Source: Candidatus Poseidoniales archaeon (GTDB lineage: Archaea; Thermoplasmatota; Poseidoniia; Poseidoniales; Thalassarchaeaceae). Taken from it: 44,679 nt of DNA. The position numbers were made by a program, and so were the translations under genes. Each line of letters begins with the position of its first letter. Position 1 is the first letter of the stretch. The notes under the pieces were generated by a model, which made no database searches, was not told the DNA's origin, and was given only the letters and a program-made list of their open reading frames with translations. Below, in pieces: positions 29,701 through 37,412 of this stretch. The stretch lies in assembly GCA_012964335.1 (NCBI GenBank), contig DTUF01000023.1:1-44679 (forward strand), written 5' to 3'.

Positions 29701-31636
29701 ATGAGCCAGGGGTCGGCCACGGCGAGTGAATCCATTCGCCAGCAACATCACTACCAGAAACAAGAGTTGAGTTTAATGGTGTTAGAGAGTAAATCAAAGT
29801 TTGAACTACATCTCCTTGATTATCAACTAGAGAGACCGCATCACCACTATTTTGGAGGCTCATTGAGCGTCCGTTTCTCCATACTACTACATATTCACCA
29901 GCATCTAGTTCCCAATCTGAACTGATTGATTCGTTAAGACCAGGGATGCTCAAGGAATCTAGAGCAAGTGAGGTATTCCTCCCATCCCGAATTTTCCAGC
30001 CTTGGAAGGATGCTGTGTCGTTACCGACATTTACGATTTCAACCCATTCTCCTTCAGGATAAAGGTTTGAATCTGAACCGATAGGATTAGGCATTAATTC
30101 AGATATCCTGAAATCAGCGCTCTCGTTGACTGAGCTAGTCATTTGGTTTGGATTTGCCATTGCTGGAGTAGCCCATCCTGAAACCATCATCGGTTGCGCA
30201 GGTAGGTCAGGGTCAGTTGGCATTGCAGTCCTGTTAGAGCCAAAGTCACCACTCCAACTTACTGAATCCACGATGTCTCCAACGCCGTCTACCAATGAGA
30301 TGGTATCCCCGTTAACCAGCATTTGGCCACTTGTTGGTGGGGTTGACAGTACTACATAAGAACCAGAATCAATTAGTAATCCACTTCCAGTGTCACGGTC
30401 AGAAAATCCAGTATCTAAGGGGAATAATTGACCAGTCCCCGAAATGATGTTCCAGCCGGTAACATCAACAGCAGGATCTGAACTTCGGTGTGACAATTCA
30501 ATCCAATTTCCATTCGGATAGGATAACCAACTATTGGTTGCATTTACCATCACTTCGTTGATACGAACTGGACTACTGCTGTTGACATTGCGTGCATCAG
30601 CCCCTTCAGGTGTAGGGAATAGAGACATGACCCAGTTCCCAGTACCTGTTGTAGGGGCTATGAATGAGTGTCCAGGGATACCAATACCAGTGTAGTTGGC
30701 AGCTGAGACATATTCTCCATTGGGATTAATTAAGAAGGCAGAATCCCCAGCATTATTGAAAACCCCATACTGATTCATACCGTTAGTTGCAACGATTCTG
30801 CGTTCATTTGGTTGAATCATATGGGAAATATTGTAGTCAATAACATGAGTGTAATTCAGATTCATTTTGTTCCCAGTTAAATCTTTTATTGACCACCCAC
30901 TAAGGTTCATGGAAACATTCCCAGTATTTTCAATTTCAATCCACTCGCCCTCAGGGTAACTACCATTGTCGTTTGATGGCCACGCGTCAGCCAAAACCTC
31001 AGTAATTCGTAGGTCGCTGGTATTCCATGTCGGACCACCAACCCCTCCGCCGGAGTTTATGGTACCCGGAGTGATGGTAGTTACTTCATCCCAATCAGCA
31101 GTTGATGAACTTCCCTCAACAAGTGAATTTCCTTGATTAGCATAAACAGACCAAGTTGCTTGATGTTGGATAACAGAATTTGAGTTGTATAAAGATACAA
31201 TTCCTTGGGTATTTGTCATACAGTGACCACAAGATTGGCCATCACCATTTCTAGCAATCACCATATAATCGCCTGCTGAGATAATCAGGTTCTGGAGATT
31301 TTGGGGCCAGACTACAGTAACAGGAGAAGAGGTGATTGAAATGTCCATCTGTCTTGAGGAGTGGTCTTGGAGGTACCACCCAGAAAGGTCTACATCTGAC
31401 CCTCCACTGTTGTAAAGTTCAACCCATTCACCAGTAGTCCAGTCGGCAGGACCTACTGCATCGGTTTCTTGCCCCACTGCATTAACGAATAGTTCGTTGA
31501 GACATACTGCTCCTGTACAGCCTGTACTTTTCGCTCCAGCACGTTCTGGCTCAAATGCATTCTCAAGCATCACTGCTTGTGGACTAAGAAGCATTAGTAG
31601 CAGAATTGAGGATATCGTCAGTTTTAGTTTCATCAT
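26729..31636 (-). CDS. Giant surface protein: lamin-tail domains plus twin-HKD phospholipase-D/nuclease domain, C-terminal TM
   Basis: A 1635-residue type I membrane protein. A signal peptide (residues 1-35) is followed by six lamin-tail (LTD) beta domains to about residue 960, each with the pattern (I/L)xE(V/L)(M/L)...G(E/D)W(I/V/L)E(I/L).N.......L.GW. Next is a phospholipase-D superfamily domain with two intact HKD motifs: HSKIAVRD...GSGN near residue 1094 and HNKGVIVD...SSINWN near 1304. Asp-rich calcium loops (DTDGDNMPD, HDFDGDGLDN, PDTDGDCIRD) lie at about 1365-1440, and a helix at about 1499-1525. The cytoplasmic tail ends with GWTPQQVQDALNSGWTVDQL. HKD enzymes cleave phosphodiesters of lipids or DNA; LTDs often accompany secreted nucleases, so extracellular nuclease or phospholipase activity is likely. 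It is third in a four-gene minus-strand run. Confidence 0.88.
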   Translation of the reverse strand: MMKLKLTISSILLLMLLSPQAVMLENAFEPERAGAKSTGCTGAVCLNELFVNAVGQETDAVGPADWTTGEWVELYNSGGSDVDLSGWYLQDHSSRQMDISITSSPVTVVWPQNLQNLIISAGDYMVIARNGDGQSCGHCMTNTQGIVSLYNSNSVIQHQATWSVYANQGNSLVEGSSSTADWDEVTTITPGTINSGGGVGGPTWNTSDLRITEVLADAWPSNDNGSYPEGEWIEIENTGNVSMNLSGWSIKDLTGNKMNLNYTHVIDYNISHMIQPNERRIVATNGMNQYGVFNNAGDSAFLINPNGEYVSAANYTGIGIPGHSFIAPTTGTGNWVMSLFPTPEGADARNVNSSSPVRINEVMVNATNSWLSYPNGNWIELSHRSSDPAVDVTGWNIISGTGQLFPLDTGFSDRDTGSGLLIDSGSYVVLSTPPTSGQMLVNGDTISLVDGVGDIVDSVSWSGDFGSNRTAMPTDPDLPAQPMMVSGWATPAMANPNQMTSSVNESADFRISELMPNPIGSDSNLYPEGEWVEIVNVGNDTASFQGWKIRDGRNTSLALDSLSIPGLNESISSDWELDAGEYVVVWRNGRSMSLQNSGDAVSLVDNQGDVVQTLIYSLTPLNSTLVSGSDVAGEWIHSPWPTPGSSNPLFDNPYTGATTLEVNEVMPQCTGGNLGIDGDWLEIYNPDSATINLSRWLVVADSGDAMVLRSLYLQHYAAGVAYERSDWWNLDAGEYAVLIPENNGFLSNFDEMIDLRDPNGGVRQEVVWSTSENCRSIEGDANAWSENWLNTMWPTPGDENPEPTPWNPDDPVWFTKVMPGQIYNRDNEFIEITNMGNSILNLAGWHLNRIKSDGDANSGTFNGLNLQPGESVTLTQSPTNLSEDGGINAVDMNEVLDYSPWMYDSGSSLQLISPDGVTADTFVYGNGLATVSGWSGPAVSTPPTTTQGLIYMRGDGCNEIEDTNTSADWEVRWIRLGASMFCDSGVFSTTGSLEPMASPDGSLYQFTEWLDGSTTELHIHVYELMSNDIVAKLVQLSQANVDITIILEEDPLEDENDLYKIRGMAYELYAGGITVYWMGNPRGENAPPAPYQYIHSKIAVRDGESVWIGSGNIKESTFPAGDYSSNRDWGLVINSQDVAQLVMSRMSWDENISHPHLNSYSVMDPATGKPSGWTSYGPSGLEAVPPTTTPPVITGDFTGQVFTCPDDCVTGIINLLDSADTSIELSLQGFDMGWHWGFGDNPLVEAVERALQRGVEVRLLINGYYVNYDDDIRDTVNHFNNQWNRTDGYDATAILMAPAERITKLHNKGVIVDGESVLISSINWNSNAILRNREMGIVVHNTELAAWYLSSFEEDWNRLDADTDTDGDNMPDAWELEYGLNRTSSVIPGSSVPEQSHDFDGDGLDNLQEMGVSADPNNPDTDGDCIRDIDELVFATLHQIPASDAILFADADNDSVADGEQTDCGSNMTGSGDGTNDGTNNDSTTSPTIPEADNPLDSTAARVLIGIVGVAMVALVIALVAILLGGRETARGVVKDDSFDLAIAVAQEAAFGENESETSGIEESDTLILDRSLTEEPKILSSRDDAVGRHDGVHGAPLLDGFEFEGWTPQQVQDALNSGWTVDQLREHYNKESNK

Positions 31637-31693
31637 TGGTCACACACCCATGGGCTATCACTGAGGCTAAGAGTCATTACCATTAGAATTTGC

Positions 31694-31710
31694 CTCGCCC
31701 TTAGGGCGAG
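31694..31710 (-). promoter_or_regulatory. palindrome in the gap between permease and LTD-PLD genes
   Basis: CTCGCCC-TTA-GGGCGAG, a 7-bp stem with 3-nt loop, lies in the 80 bp between the stop of the TctA-like gene (31717) and the start of the LTD-PLD gene (31636). It resembles the palindrome at 19105. It could process or attenuate the run, or act as a leader structure for the giant gene. Confidence 0.45.
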
Positions 31711-31716
31711 TCATTA

Positions 31717-33444
31717 TCAAGTGAATCCGAAAGAATCAACTTTTTGAGCAAAAGTGTAAATCATGATTGGAACAAGAATGATACCCATTCCATGGCTTCG
31801 CCGTATTCCAATTCTTGGTGGCATTAATCCAAGAATCGTGCCAGTGATTAGAACCCCTATTCCAATCCAGCCAGTTGATAGCCAAACTAAAATCGAAACG
31901 AATACAATCACACCCATCACTAGAGAACGGAGTGGGATAAGTTCATGCAATTTTAACATCCCTTTTCCAACTTTAATCATAATCGGTACAGCAATTAGGC
32001 CTGATGCTACTGTCACAGCTAACAATCTGATGAAATCTGGAGGTGGTTCAATTGCTGACCAAGGATCTATTGGATACATCATATTTAGTGCAAGAGCGGC
32101 TCCAGAACGTGGCCTTCCAACTAAGTATAGGAAAGCAAGAACCATCACAGTCACTGCAGTATTGGTTGCAGATAGGATGGCAATTACTTCCAAATCTTGT
32201 TGAGTTGATTGTGCTTCAAGGTCTAGGTCTGGGGAGACCTCGCGCTCTTCTCTCGCAGACTGAATAAGTGCTAAATCTTCTTCAGATATTGGTGCTCCGC
32301 CAACCATCATGGCTGCTGATTCATCATTCAATAATCCACGTTGCTCCGGGTCAATTATCGCTGCTCTTGGAGATGAACCGTCATCAGGTATTTGTGCAAC
32401 GATTCCAGCCTCTTCTGCTTCTCGGCGTCTTGCAATAGCCTGCATCGCTGGATGGTTGGTTTGACCGGGGCCAAATTCAAAGTCAGCTGGGATGTAATCT
32501 GGGTCTTTCCATTTCCCTACAAAATTGCGCACAGTCATCACAACAACAGTTGCTTGAGCAGCAGTCATGCCCGGTAAAATAGCCATCACAGCAGCACAGA
32601 TTGAAGATAAAAAGCAAGGGATAAGCAGTGGTCCTGGGTCGGGTAATTCCCAGTCATCCTCTTGAGGTGGCATTTCAGAAGTTGTAACAAAGATATCAAG
32701 CAAGTTGGCTATGCCAAACAGCCCAGCAAGACCTGGCATCAGCATAGTAGCATTTGGCATCCCAACGGGTGAGCGGCCAGGTAACTCAAAAACAGCCCAG
32801 CCATAAAACCCACTGAGTAGGAAAAAGGCGGTTGCAACAATCATTCCGGCAATGTTGGAATTATCTGTAAAACTGAAATCAAATTCTCTTCCAAATAATC
32901 TAATCTTCCAGCGCTTGCTAATGGCTTGCATCCACTGAGGCCAAGGAATTCGAGTTGTTTCAGTCAAGATTAGAAACATAGAAATGGCCAATAATAAGTA
33001 CGGCAATATTTCACGGCTATCCTCATAAAATCCTAATCCAGGATTTTCACCAAAAAGTAATCGAGCAAATATCAATAACGGAATCGACAACAACAATCCA
33101 AGTTGTGAACCACGAGCAGAGTAGGCAACCCCTTGTGTGGCATTACCTGCAAGTAACATTCTATGTCCCGGGAGCAGAGCAAGTGCTGTATCTCCATCGG
33201 GCGCACCAACAAGAGCGCTAGGAATGTAATTTAGGAATGTGTGAACAGTTCCCATTGCTACGATGATGGCTGCAACAGCAGAAAGAGGGATACCTAGACC
33301 AATTGCTAAAGGAGTTAGACTAAGCGCAATAAGTGCGACATTGTTGACGTGAAATCCCGGAATTAATCCAGTCATACAGCCTAGAAATACACCAATGAAA
33401 AATGATGCAAGAAGCCATAGCCACTCAACCATCCAAATTTCCAT
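31717..33444 (-). CDS. TctA/DUF112-family multi-pass membrane transporter, orphan
   Basis: A 575-residue polytopic protein of the tripartite tricarboxylate transporter permease (TctA)/DUF112 family. The first half has GxxxGxxPGFHVNN (CMTGLIPGFHVNN, about residues 23-35) and TFLNYIPSALVGAPDGDTAL. The second half has the matching ILPGMTAAQA and SATNTAVTVMVLAFLYLVGRPRSGAAL, consistent with the family's internal duplication. Between the two half-motifs (about residues 310-418) is a hydrophilic, probably cytoplasmic insert rich in Glu/Asp/Ala. No TctB or TctC partner is nearby, as is usual for archaeal members. GAGGTGAT five bases before the ATG fixes the start. It begins 19 bp after the OB-fold gene stop, so the two are surely co-transcribed. 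The substrate is unknown. Confidence 0.85.
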   Translation of the reverse strand: MEIWMVEWLWLLASFFIGVFLGCMTGLIPGFHVNNVALIALSLTPLAIGLGIPLSAVAAIIVAMGTVHTFLNYIPSALVGAPDGDTALALLPGHRMLLAGNATQGVAYSARGSQLGLLLSIPLLIFARLLFGENPGLGFYEDSREILPYLLLAISMFLILTETTRIPWPQWMQAISKRWKIRLFGREFDFSFTDNSNIAGMIVATAFFLLSGFYGWAVFELPGRSPVGMPNATMLMPGLAGLFGIANLLDIFVTTSEMPPQEDDWELPDPGPLLIPCFLSSICAAVMAILPGMTAAQATVVVMTVRNFVGKWKDPDYIPADFEFGPGQTNHPAMQAIARRREAEEAGIVAQIPDDGSSPRAAIIDPEQRGLLNDESAAMMVGGAPISEEDLALIQSAREEREVSPDLDLEAQSTQQDLEVIAILSATNTAVTVMVLAFLYLVGRPRSGAALALNMMYPIDPWSAIEPPPDFIRLLAVTVASGLIAVPIMIKVGKGMLKLHELIPLRSLVMGVIVFVSILVWLSTGWIGIGVLITGTILGLMPPRIGIRRSHGMGIILVPIMIYTFAQKVDSFGFT

Positions 33445-33463
33445 TCAATCACCTCACGTGTCT

Positions 33464-35005
33464 TTAGCGTCGGTCAAGACATAGTTGTACTTCACGTTCA
33501 ATCACGCTTTCTTGAGTTGATAATCTCCCTTCCCAAAATATAGGGCTAGCGCCACTCGCTTCTTGTGTGGCCTGCTCAGTCCCATCACCGAGTAAGCAAA
33601 GACGTTCTCCTAATTGAGTCCCTTCTCTGTTAATCCAGAGGGTTCCGTTCTCTTCGCTTACGACACCGTTTATTTTGACAAGTGTATTGATGTCCCATTG
33701 CCATTGGTCGTATCCATCGGTCCAAGCTAGTGTGGTTACTGGAATCGGTTCGTTCGCCCAAATTGAGATGCTGTGTACTTGGAGAAGTAATCTAGCATCT
33801 ACGGTATCCCAGATTAATGTCGCTGAAACATTGACTTTTGTTCCTGTTTCTATCCATTCTGAGCGTACTCCCTCAATGATAATTCGCATCTTGGTAGAGC
33901 GGGTGAAATAATCTGGGCCATCAGCCAAGTAACCTTTGTCATAATCTGGTGAGATTGAACCGTCAATCCAACCAACTAGATTCAGGGTTTGATTGCGGTA
34001 AGCATTTGGGTCTCTTACGAGAGTTGAAAGTGGGGTTGTAGGACCTCCAAAATCTCCAGTTGGGTTGATTGCGTTGGTTACTTGACCGTGGTCAAGGCAT
34101 AATTGTACTCTAGATTCTTCCCATACTAGTCGACCACTAAAGTCACCAGTATCTCCTGAGGTGTCATTTTCATGGGGTAATAAACATAGTTTGTTAGTTT
34201 CTCCTGGACCCATAACCCACCATACATCGCTGTCGTTGTATGCCTGTCCCTCAATTGTTACTAGACTACCAATATCATAAGACCAAGATGTTGAATCTGC
34301 GCTCCACGAAAGTCGCTTTGCACCTGCTGCGTGTAAGATTTCAATTTGAGTTGCATGAGTTTGTAATTGCCAGCGGAAATCCCGTTCTGACCATCGAACC
34401 CAGCCAGTTACGATGATTTTTGAGCCGGCTTCATAACTTTGGTCAAGTCGACCTTCAATTGCTATAGACAATACATGGTCGGCATTTCCATACGATGGGT
34501 GATCCATCAAACTAGATATTTGGCGAGTGACATTTCCTTCTAAAACATCTCCTGAATAACCAACAATTGTGATAAGATCACCGTCAAATTCTGCCGGGTT
34601 ATGAGATACGCCAGTCAAATTTACGGTGTGCACTGTTGGAACCCATGATTTATCCCATTGAATCGCACCAGCACCTTTTGCGGCTACCCATATTCTGCCA
34701 TTCCACTCAGAAACCTCACCGACAACTTGTACTAGAGTTCCAATAGGCGGCAGAAGTCCAGTTTCAGTCCACCTGACTTCACTGACATTGTAACCATCTT
34801 CAATTAAAATGTCAATACGGTCAGAACCACTATCATACGGGTCACGTATGTATGAAGTTAATTCACCACGTATTTTTACCGATTCTCGTATATGTTCATG
34901 CAAGTCAGCAATTTCAATAATGTCAGGTTCGCGAACTACTGCGTAGAAATTCATTACGCTAACCAGCATAATGCTGAGAAAGAACATCGCCCACAATTTT
35001 GCCAT
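33464..35005 (-). CDS. membrane-anchored extracellular protein with repeated OB-fold-like domains
   Basis: A 513-residue protein with an N-terminal hydrophobic segment (residues 3-22, LWAMFFLSIMLVSVMNFYAVV) serving as signal or anchor, then five small beta-barrel-like modules. Module 1 (about 30-120) has VKIRGEL...IDILIEDG...VQVVGEVSEWNGRIWV, the strand pattern of an OB fold. Modules 2 and 4 are alike (DLITIVGY...GSKIIVTGWVRW versus TLNLVGWIDG...GTKVNVSATLIW). Modules 3 and 5 are clearly duplicates: each has IG/IN-TLVxIxGx, a KLCLL or RLCLL segment and a closing VQLCLD, so four Cys are placed alike. OB-fold modules of this sort occur in secreted nucleases such as the YhcR/ExeM type. It is the first gene of the minus-strand run; a ligand-binding role at the surface is inferred. 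Confidence 0.72.
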   Translation of the reverse strand: MAKLWAMFFLSIMLVSVMNFYAVVREPDIIEIADLHEHIRESVKIRGELTSYIRDPYDSGSDRIDILIEDGYNVSEVRWTETGLLPPIGTLVQVVGEVSEWNGRIWVAAKGAGAIQWDKSWVPTVHTVNLTGVSHNPAEFDGDLITIVGYSGDVLEGNVTRQISSLMDHPSYGNADHVLSIAIEGRLDQSYEAGSKIIVTGWVRWSERDFRWQLQTHATQIEILHAAGAKRLSWSADSTSWSYDIGSLVTIEGQAYNDSDVWWVMGPGETNKLCLLPHENDTSGDTGDFSGRLVWEESRVQLCLDHGQVTNAINPTGDFGGPTTPLSTLVRDPNAYRNQTLNLVGWIDGSISPDYDKGYLADGPDYFTRSTKMRIIIEGVRSEWIETGTKVNVSATLIWDTVDARLLLQVHSISIWANEPIPVTTLAWTDGYDQWQWDINTLVKINGVVSEENGTLWINREGTQLGERLCLLGDGTEQATQEASGASPIFWEGRLSTQESVIEREVQLCLDRR

Positions 35006-35384
35006 GCATCCGCTCAGGAGGGTTACAGGCTTGAAGGTTCGGCTACTTAATTCCCCGTAAGTAACTCAGTTTTGAGGTGTATATTCATCTAATGTAACCT
35101 CCTGTCGCTACTATGGCGGTGGTTATCAGACATGTTACTTTCACCACCGCTTTAGCATTTGTAATCATGTTTTCAACTATCTTTGAAACTGGATATATTA
35201 TCGATGAACCCACCTCTTTTTTCTACTGCTAATGTTGTTGGTAGTGAAATGATAAAGAGCGCGGCGAGGAGAAGTGCTTGGCGGCTCGCCTCCATCAAAC
35301 GGTTCAGAGCCTTCGTTGATTTCAGTATGACGGCGGAATGAGGCAGATTCAAAGCAGTTGCGTCTCACCCATAGGGTGAGTAAC
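35006..35384. promoter_or_regulatory. 379-bp divergent intergenic region
   Basis: This gap separates the minus-strand OB/permease/PLD/deoA run from the plus-strand protease gene, so it should hold both promoters. A TATA-like element (TATATTAT, 35194-35201) is visible. An inverted repeat with 8-bp arms, GCGGTGGT (35116-35123) and ACCACCGC (35143-35150), is 19 nt apart. A 39-codon open frame from ATG 35113 to TAA 35232 would encode a short hydrophobic peptide but has no ribosome-binding site. The protease leader palindrome lies at 35364-35380. No other gene is seen. Confidence 0.5.
35364..35380 (+). promoter_or_regulatory. leader hairpin containing the Shine-Dalgarno site of the protease gene
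   Basis: CTCACCC-ATA-GGGTGAG is a perfect 7-bp stem with a 3-nt loop. The 3' arm holds GGGTGA (35374-35379), which is the best Shine-Dalgarno match for the ATG at 35385, with five bases of spacing. In the folded RNA the ribosome-binding site would be masked, which suggests translational control. Confidence 0.55.
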
Positions 35385-37400
35385 ATGAGTTTCCAAGACG
35401 GAGTAGGTGCGAAAAACATCGGAATGATGTGGATGAGTCTTGCAGTTTTAGCAATGTTTGTGTTGCCAATATTAGGTGCTACTGCTACAGTTCCAACAAT
35501 TCCTGAAGATGTTGAGGATGAGTGGTGGGCAACCACAAATATGGACAAGAATGGTGATAAAATCCACGATGCGATCCCCATTGCAATCAAGAGTACTCAG
35601 TATGATTGGGTTGATGATGAAGGACGGATTAGTGTCATTGTTGATTTTGACCATCTGCCAACAGAAGCCGATGAGCGACTTCTTGAGAACCGTGTAGATT
35701 TTAGGGTTCAATTCCGCTACCATATCATTGATTCAATCGCTGGCTCAGTAGAGGTATCTCAAATTGGCAATCTTGCCAATTTACCCGGTGTAGTTCTCTT
35801 AGAAATTGATGGCATCTTAACAATTCAAATGGCCGATGTCAACGAGATTCATGGCATAACTAATGTTTGGGATGAAACAGGCTATACAGGAGCGGGTTCG
35901 GTTGTTGCCATCATTGATACTGGAATTGATGCAAGTCATGAAGGCTTGAATGATTTAGATGATAATAATGAAACCAACGACCCGAAGGTCATCGGATTCT
36001 ATGATGTCATCAATAGGCCCGATGATACTAATGGTACAGATGTTGAGGCATATGATGACCAAGGTCATGGTAGCCACTGTGCAGGAATAACTGCTGGAAC
36101 AGGTGCACCAACTTACGAATATATTGGAGTCGCTCCTCAAGCACAACTAGTTGGGGTAAAAGTTCTGTCTTCAAGCGGTAGTGGTTCTTTCGCTCAAGTG
36201 ATGCAAGGTATGCAATGGACAATTGATAACCGCCACAAATTCAACATTAGAGCGGCCTCAATGAGTCTTGGTGGTCCCGGTGCATCTGAGTGGACTGCAA
36301 GCGAGCAAGAGAGCACCAATCGAATGGCGAATGAGATGGTGCGCAATGGGATTGCTCTCTTCATCGCAGCTGGTAACTCAGCCTTTAGCGCCCAAATAGG
36401 GACGCCAGGCAGTGCAGAAGATGTCATCACAGTAGGTGCATTGGATAAGGATACAGGGATTGCAATTTATTCAAGTCAAGGTCCAACAGAAGAGGGCCGG
36501 ATTAAACCGAACATCGCTTTTGTTGGAAGCAGTGTGATGTCTGTTGACTTCAACACTGGAACTGGATACACAGCAAAATCAGGTACCAGCATGGCAACAC
36601 CTGGCGCTGCTGGTTTGGCGGCTCTGATGTATCAAGCCAATCCAGATCTCTCGCCATTTGATGTTCGCAACATTATGCAAGAGACAGCAGAGTACAGATT
36701 ATGTTCATACATGTTTAAGAATGAACCATGTGTTGAAGATTTAATCCCTAAAAACCGTCAAAACAATGTTTACGGCCATGGCCACACAAATGGTGAGCCA
36801 TCAGTTGCAGAAGCGGCAAATCAAGTATATGGGCTAACTCTTGCAATCAATATTTCATCTACAAACGATGCAAATAGTGACAACAAAGTTCACGTTGGAC
36901 CCGGTGAAACAATTTCCTTTGAGATAATTGGAGAAAGTGTCGGAAAGGTGCAATGGCGTACTTGGGATATGCGTGATTACTGGTCGGACCATCCCGATTT
37001 TGAATCAGGTGAAACCCAATTCTCAATCACTCACGAAATGCTACATGACCGGTTGAAGTTCCTTCCTGGAAACGATGTTACAGGTAACCAGACCATCATG
37101 GTTCGTGGAATTGCTGGTGATAACGCTTCTACAAACGCGGTTGTTCATTTGCATGTGATGGGTGACACGCCAATTGAAGTTACTCAGCAAACTGGGGGAA
37201 TTGATGGCACAGTTTTCTTACTTTCAACCCTGGTCATCATTCTAGCAATTGGATTAATTCTAATGATGTTGATGTTACAAGGTACAATTGCAATTCCTGA
37301 ATGGGCACCCTTTTCAAATGATGATTTAGATGAAATCGATGGTGATGATGCCGAGGTCAATTCTACTACCACTTCAGCAAAAAAGGAATCTGCGAGTTGA
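35385..37400 (+). CDS. secreted subtilisin-like serine protease (S8), membrane-anchored
   Basis: A 671-residue S8 family protease. An N-terminal hydrophobic segment (about residues 15-35, WMSLAVLAMFVLPILGA) acts as signal. A propeptide-like region (about 70-150) precedes the catalytic domain. The triad is Asp178 in AIIDTGID, His228 in GHGSHCAG and Ser402 in SGTSMATPGAAG, with the oxyanion Asn in AAGNSAF. A beta domain follows, then a transmembrane helix at about residues 610-632 and a short acidic cytoplasmic tail. ATG 35385 is chosen because GGGTGA stands five bases before it and the residues added by the longer frame are translated from a palindrome. It would hydrolyse external protein at the cell surface. 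The membrane protein gene downstream begins 12 bp after its stop. Confidence 0.95.
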   Translation: MSFQDGVGAKNIGMMWMSLAVLAMFVLPILGATATVPTIPEDVEDEWWATTNMDKNGDKIHDAIPIAIKSTQYDWVDDEGRISVIVDFDHLPTEADERLLENRVDFRVQFRYHIIDSIAGSVEVSQIGNLANLPGVVLLEIDGILTIQMADVNEIHGITNVWDETGYTGAGSVVAIIDTGIDASHEGLNDLDDNNETNDPKVIGFYDVINRPDDTNGTDVEAYDDQGHGSHCAGITAGTGAPTYEYIGVAPQAQLVGVKVLSSSGSGSFAQVMQGMQWTIDNRHKFNIRAASMSLGGPGASEWTASEQESTNRMANEMVRNGIALFIAAGNSAFSAQIGTPGSAEDVITVGALDKDTGIAIYSSQGPTEEGRIKPNIAFVGSSVMSVDFNTGTGYTAKSGTSMATPGAAGLAALMYQANPDLSPFDVRNIMQETAEYRLCSYMFKNEPCVEDLIPKNRQNNVYGHGHTNGEPSVAEAANQVYGLTLAINISSTNDANSDNKVHVGPGETISFEIIGESVGKVQWRTWDMRDYWSDHPDFESGETQFSITHEMLHDRLKFLPGNDVTGNQTIMVRGIAGDNASTNAVVHLHVMGDTPIEVTQQTGGIDGTVFLLSTLVIILAIGLILMMLMLQGTIAIPEWAPFSNDDLDEIDGDDAEVNSTTTSAKKESAS

Positions 37401-37412
37401 CGGGGTGATTAC

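Noticed and set aside
35198-35590. Minus-strand open frame across the protease start
   Set aside because: It is antisense to the protease signal region, has no ribosome-binding site, and its composition follows the opposite strand.
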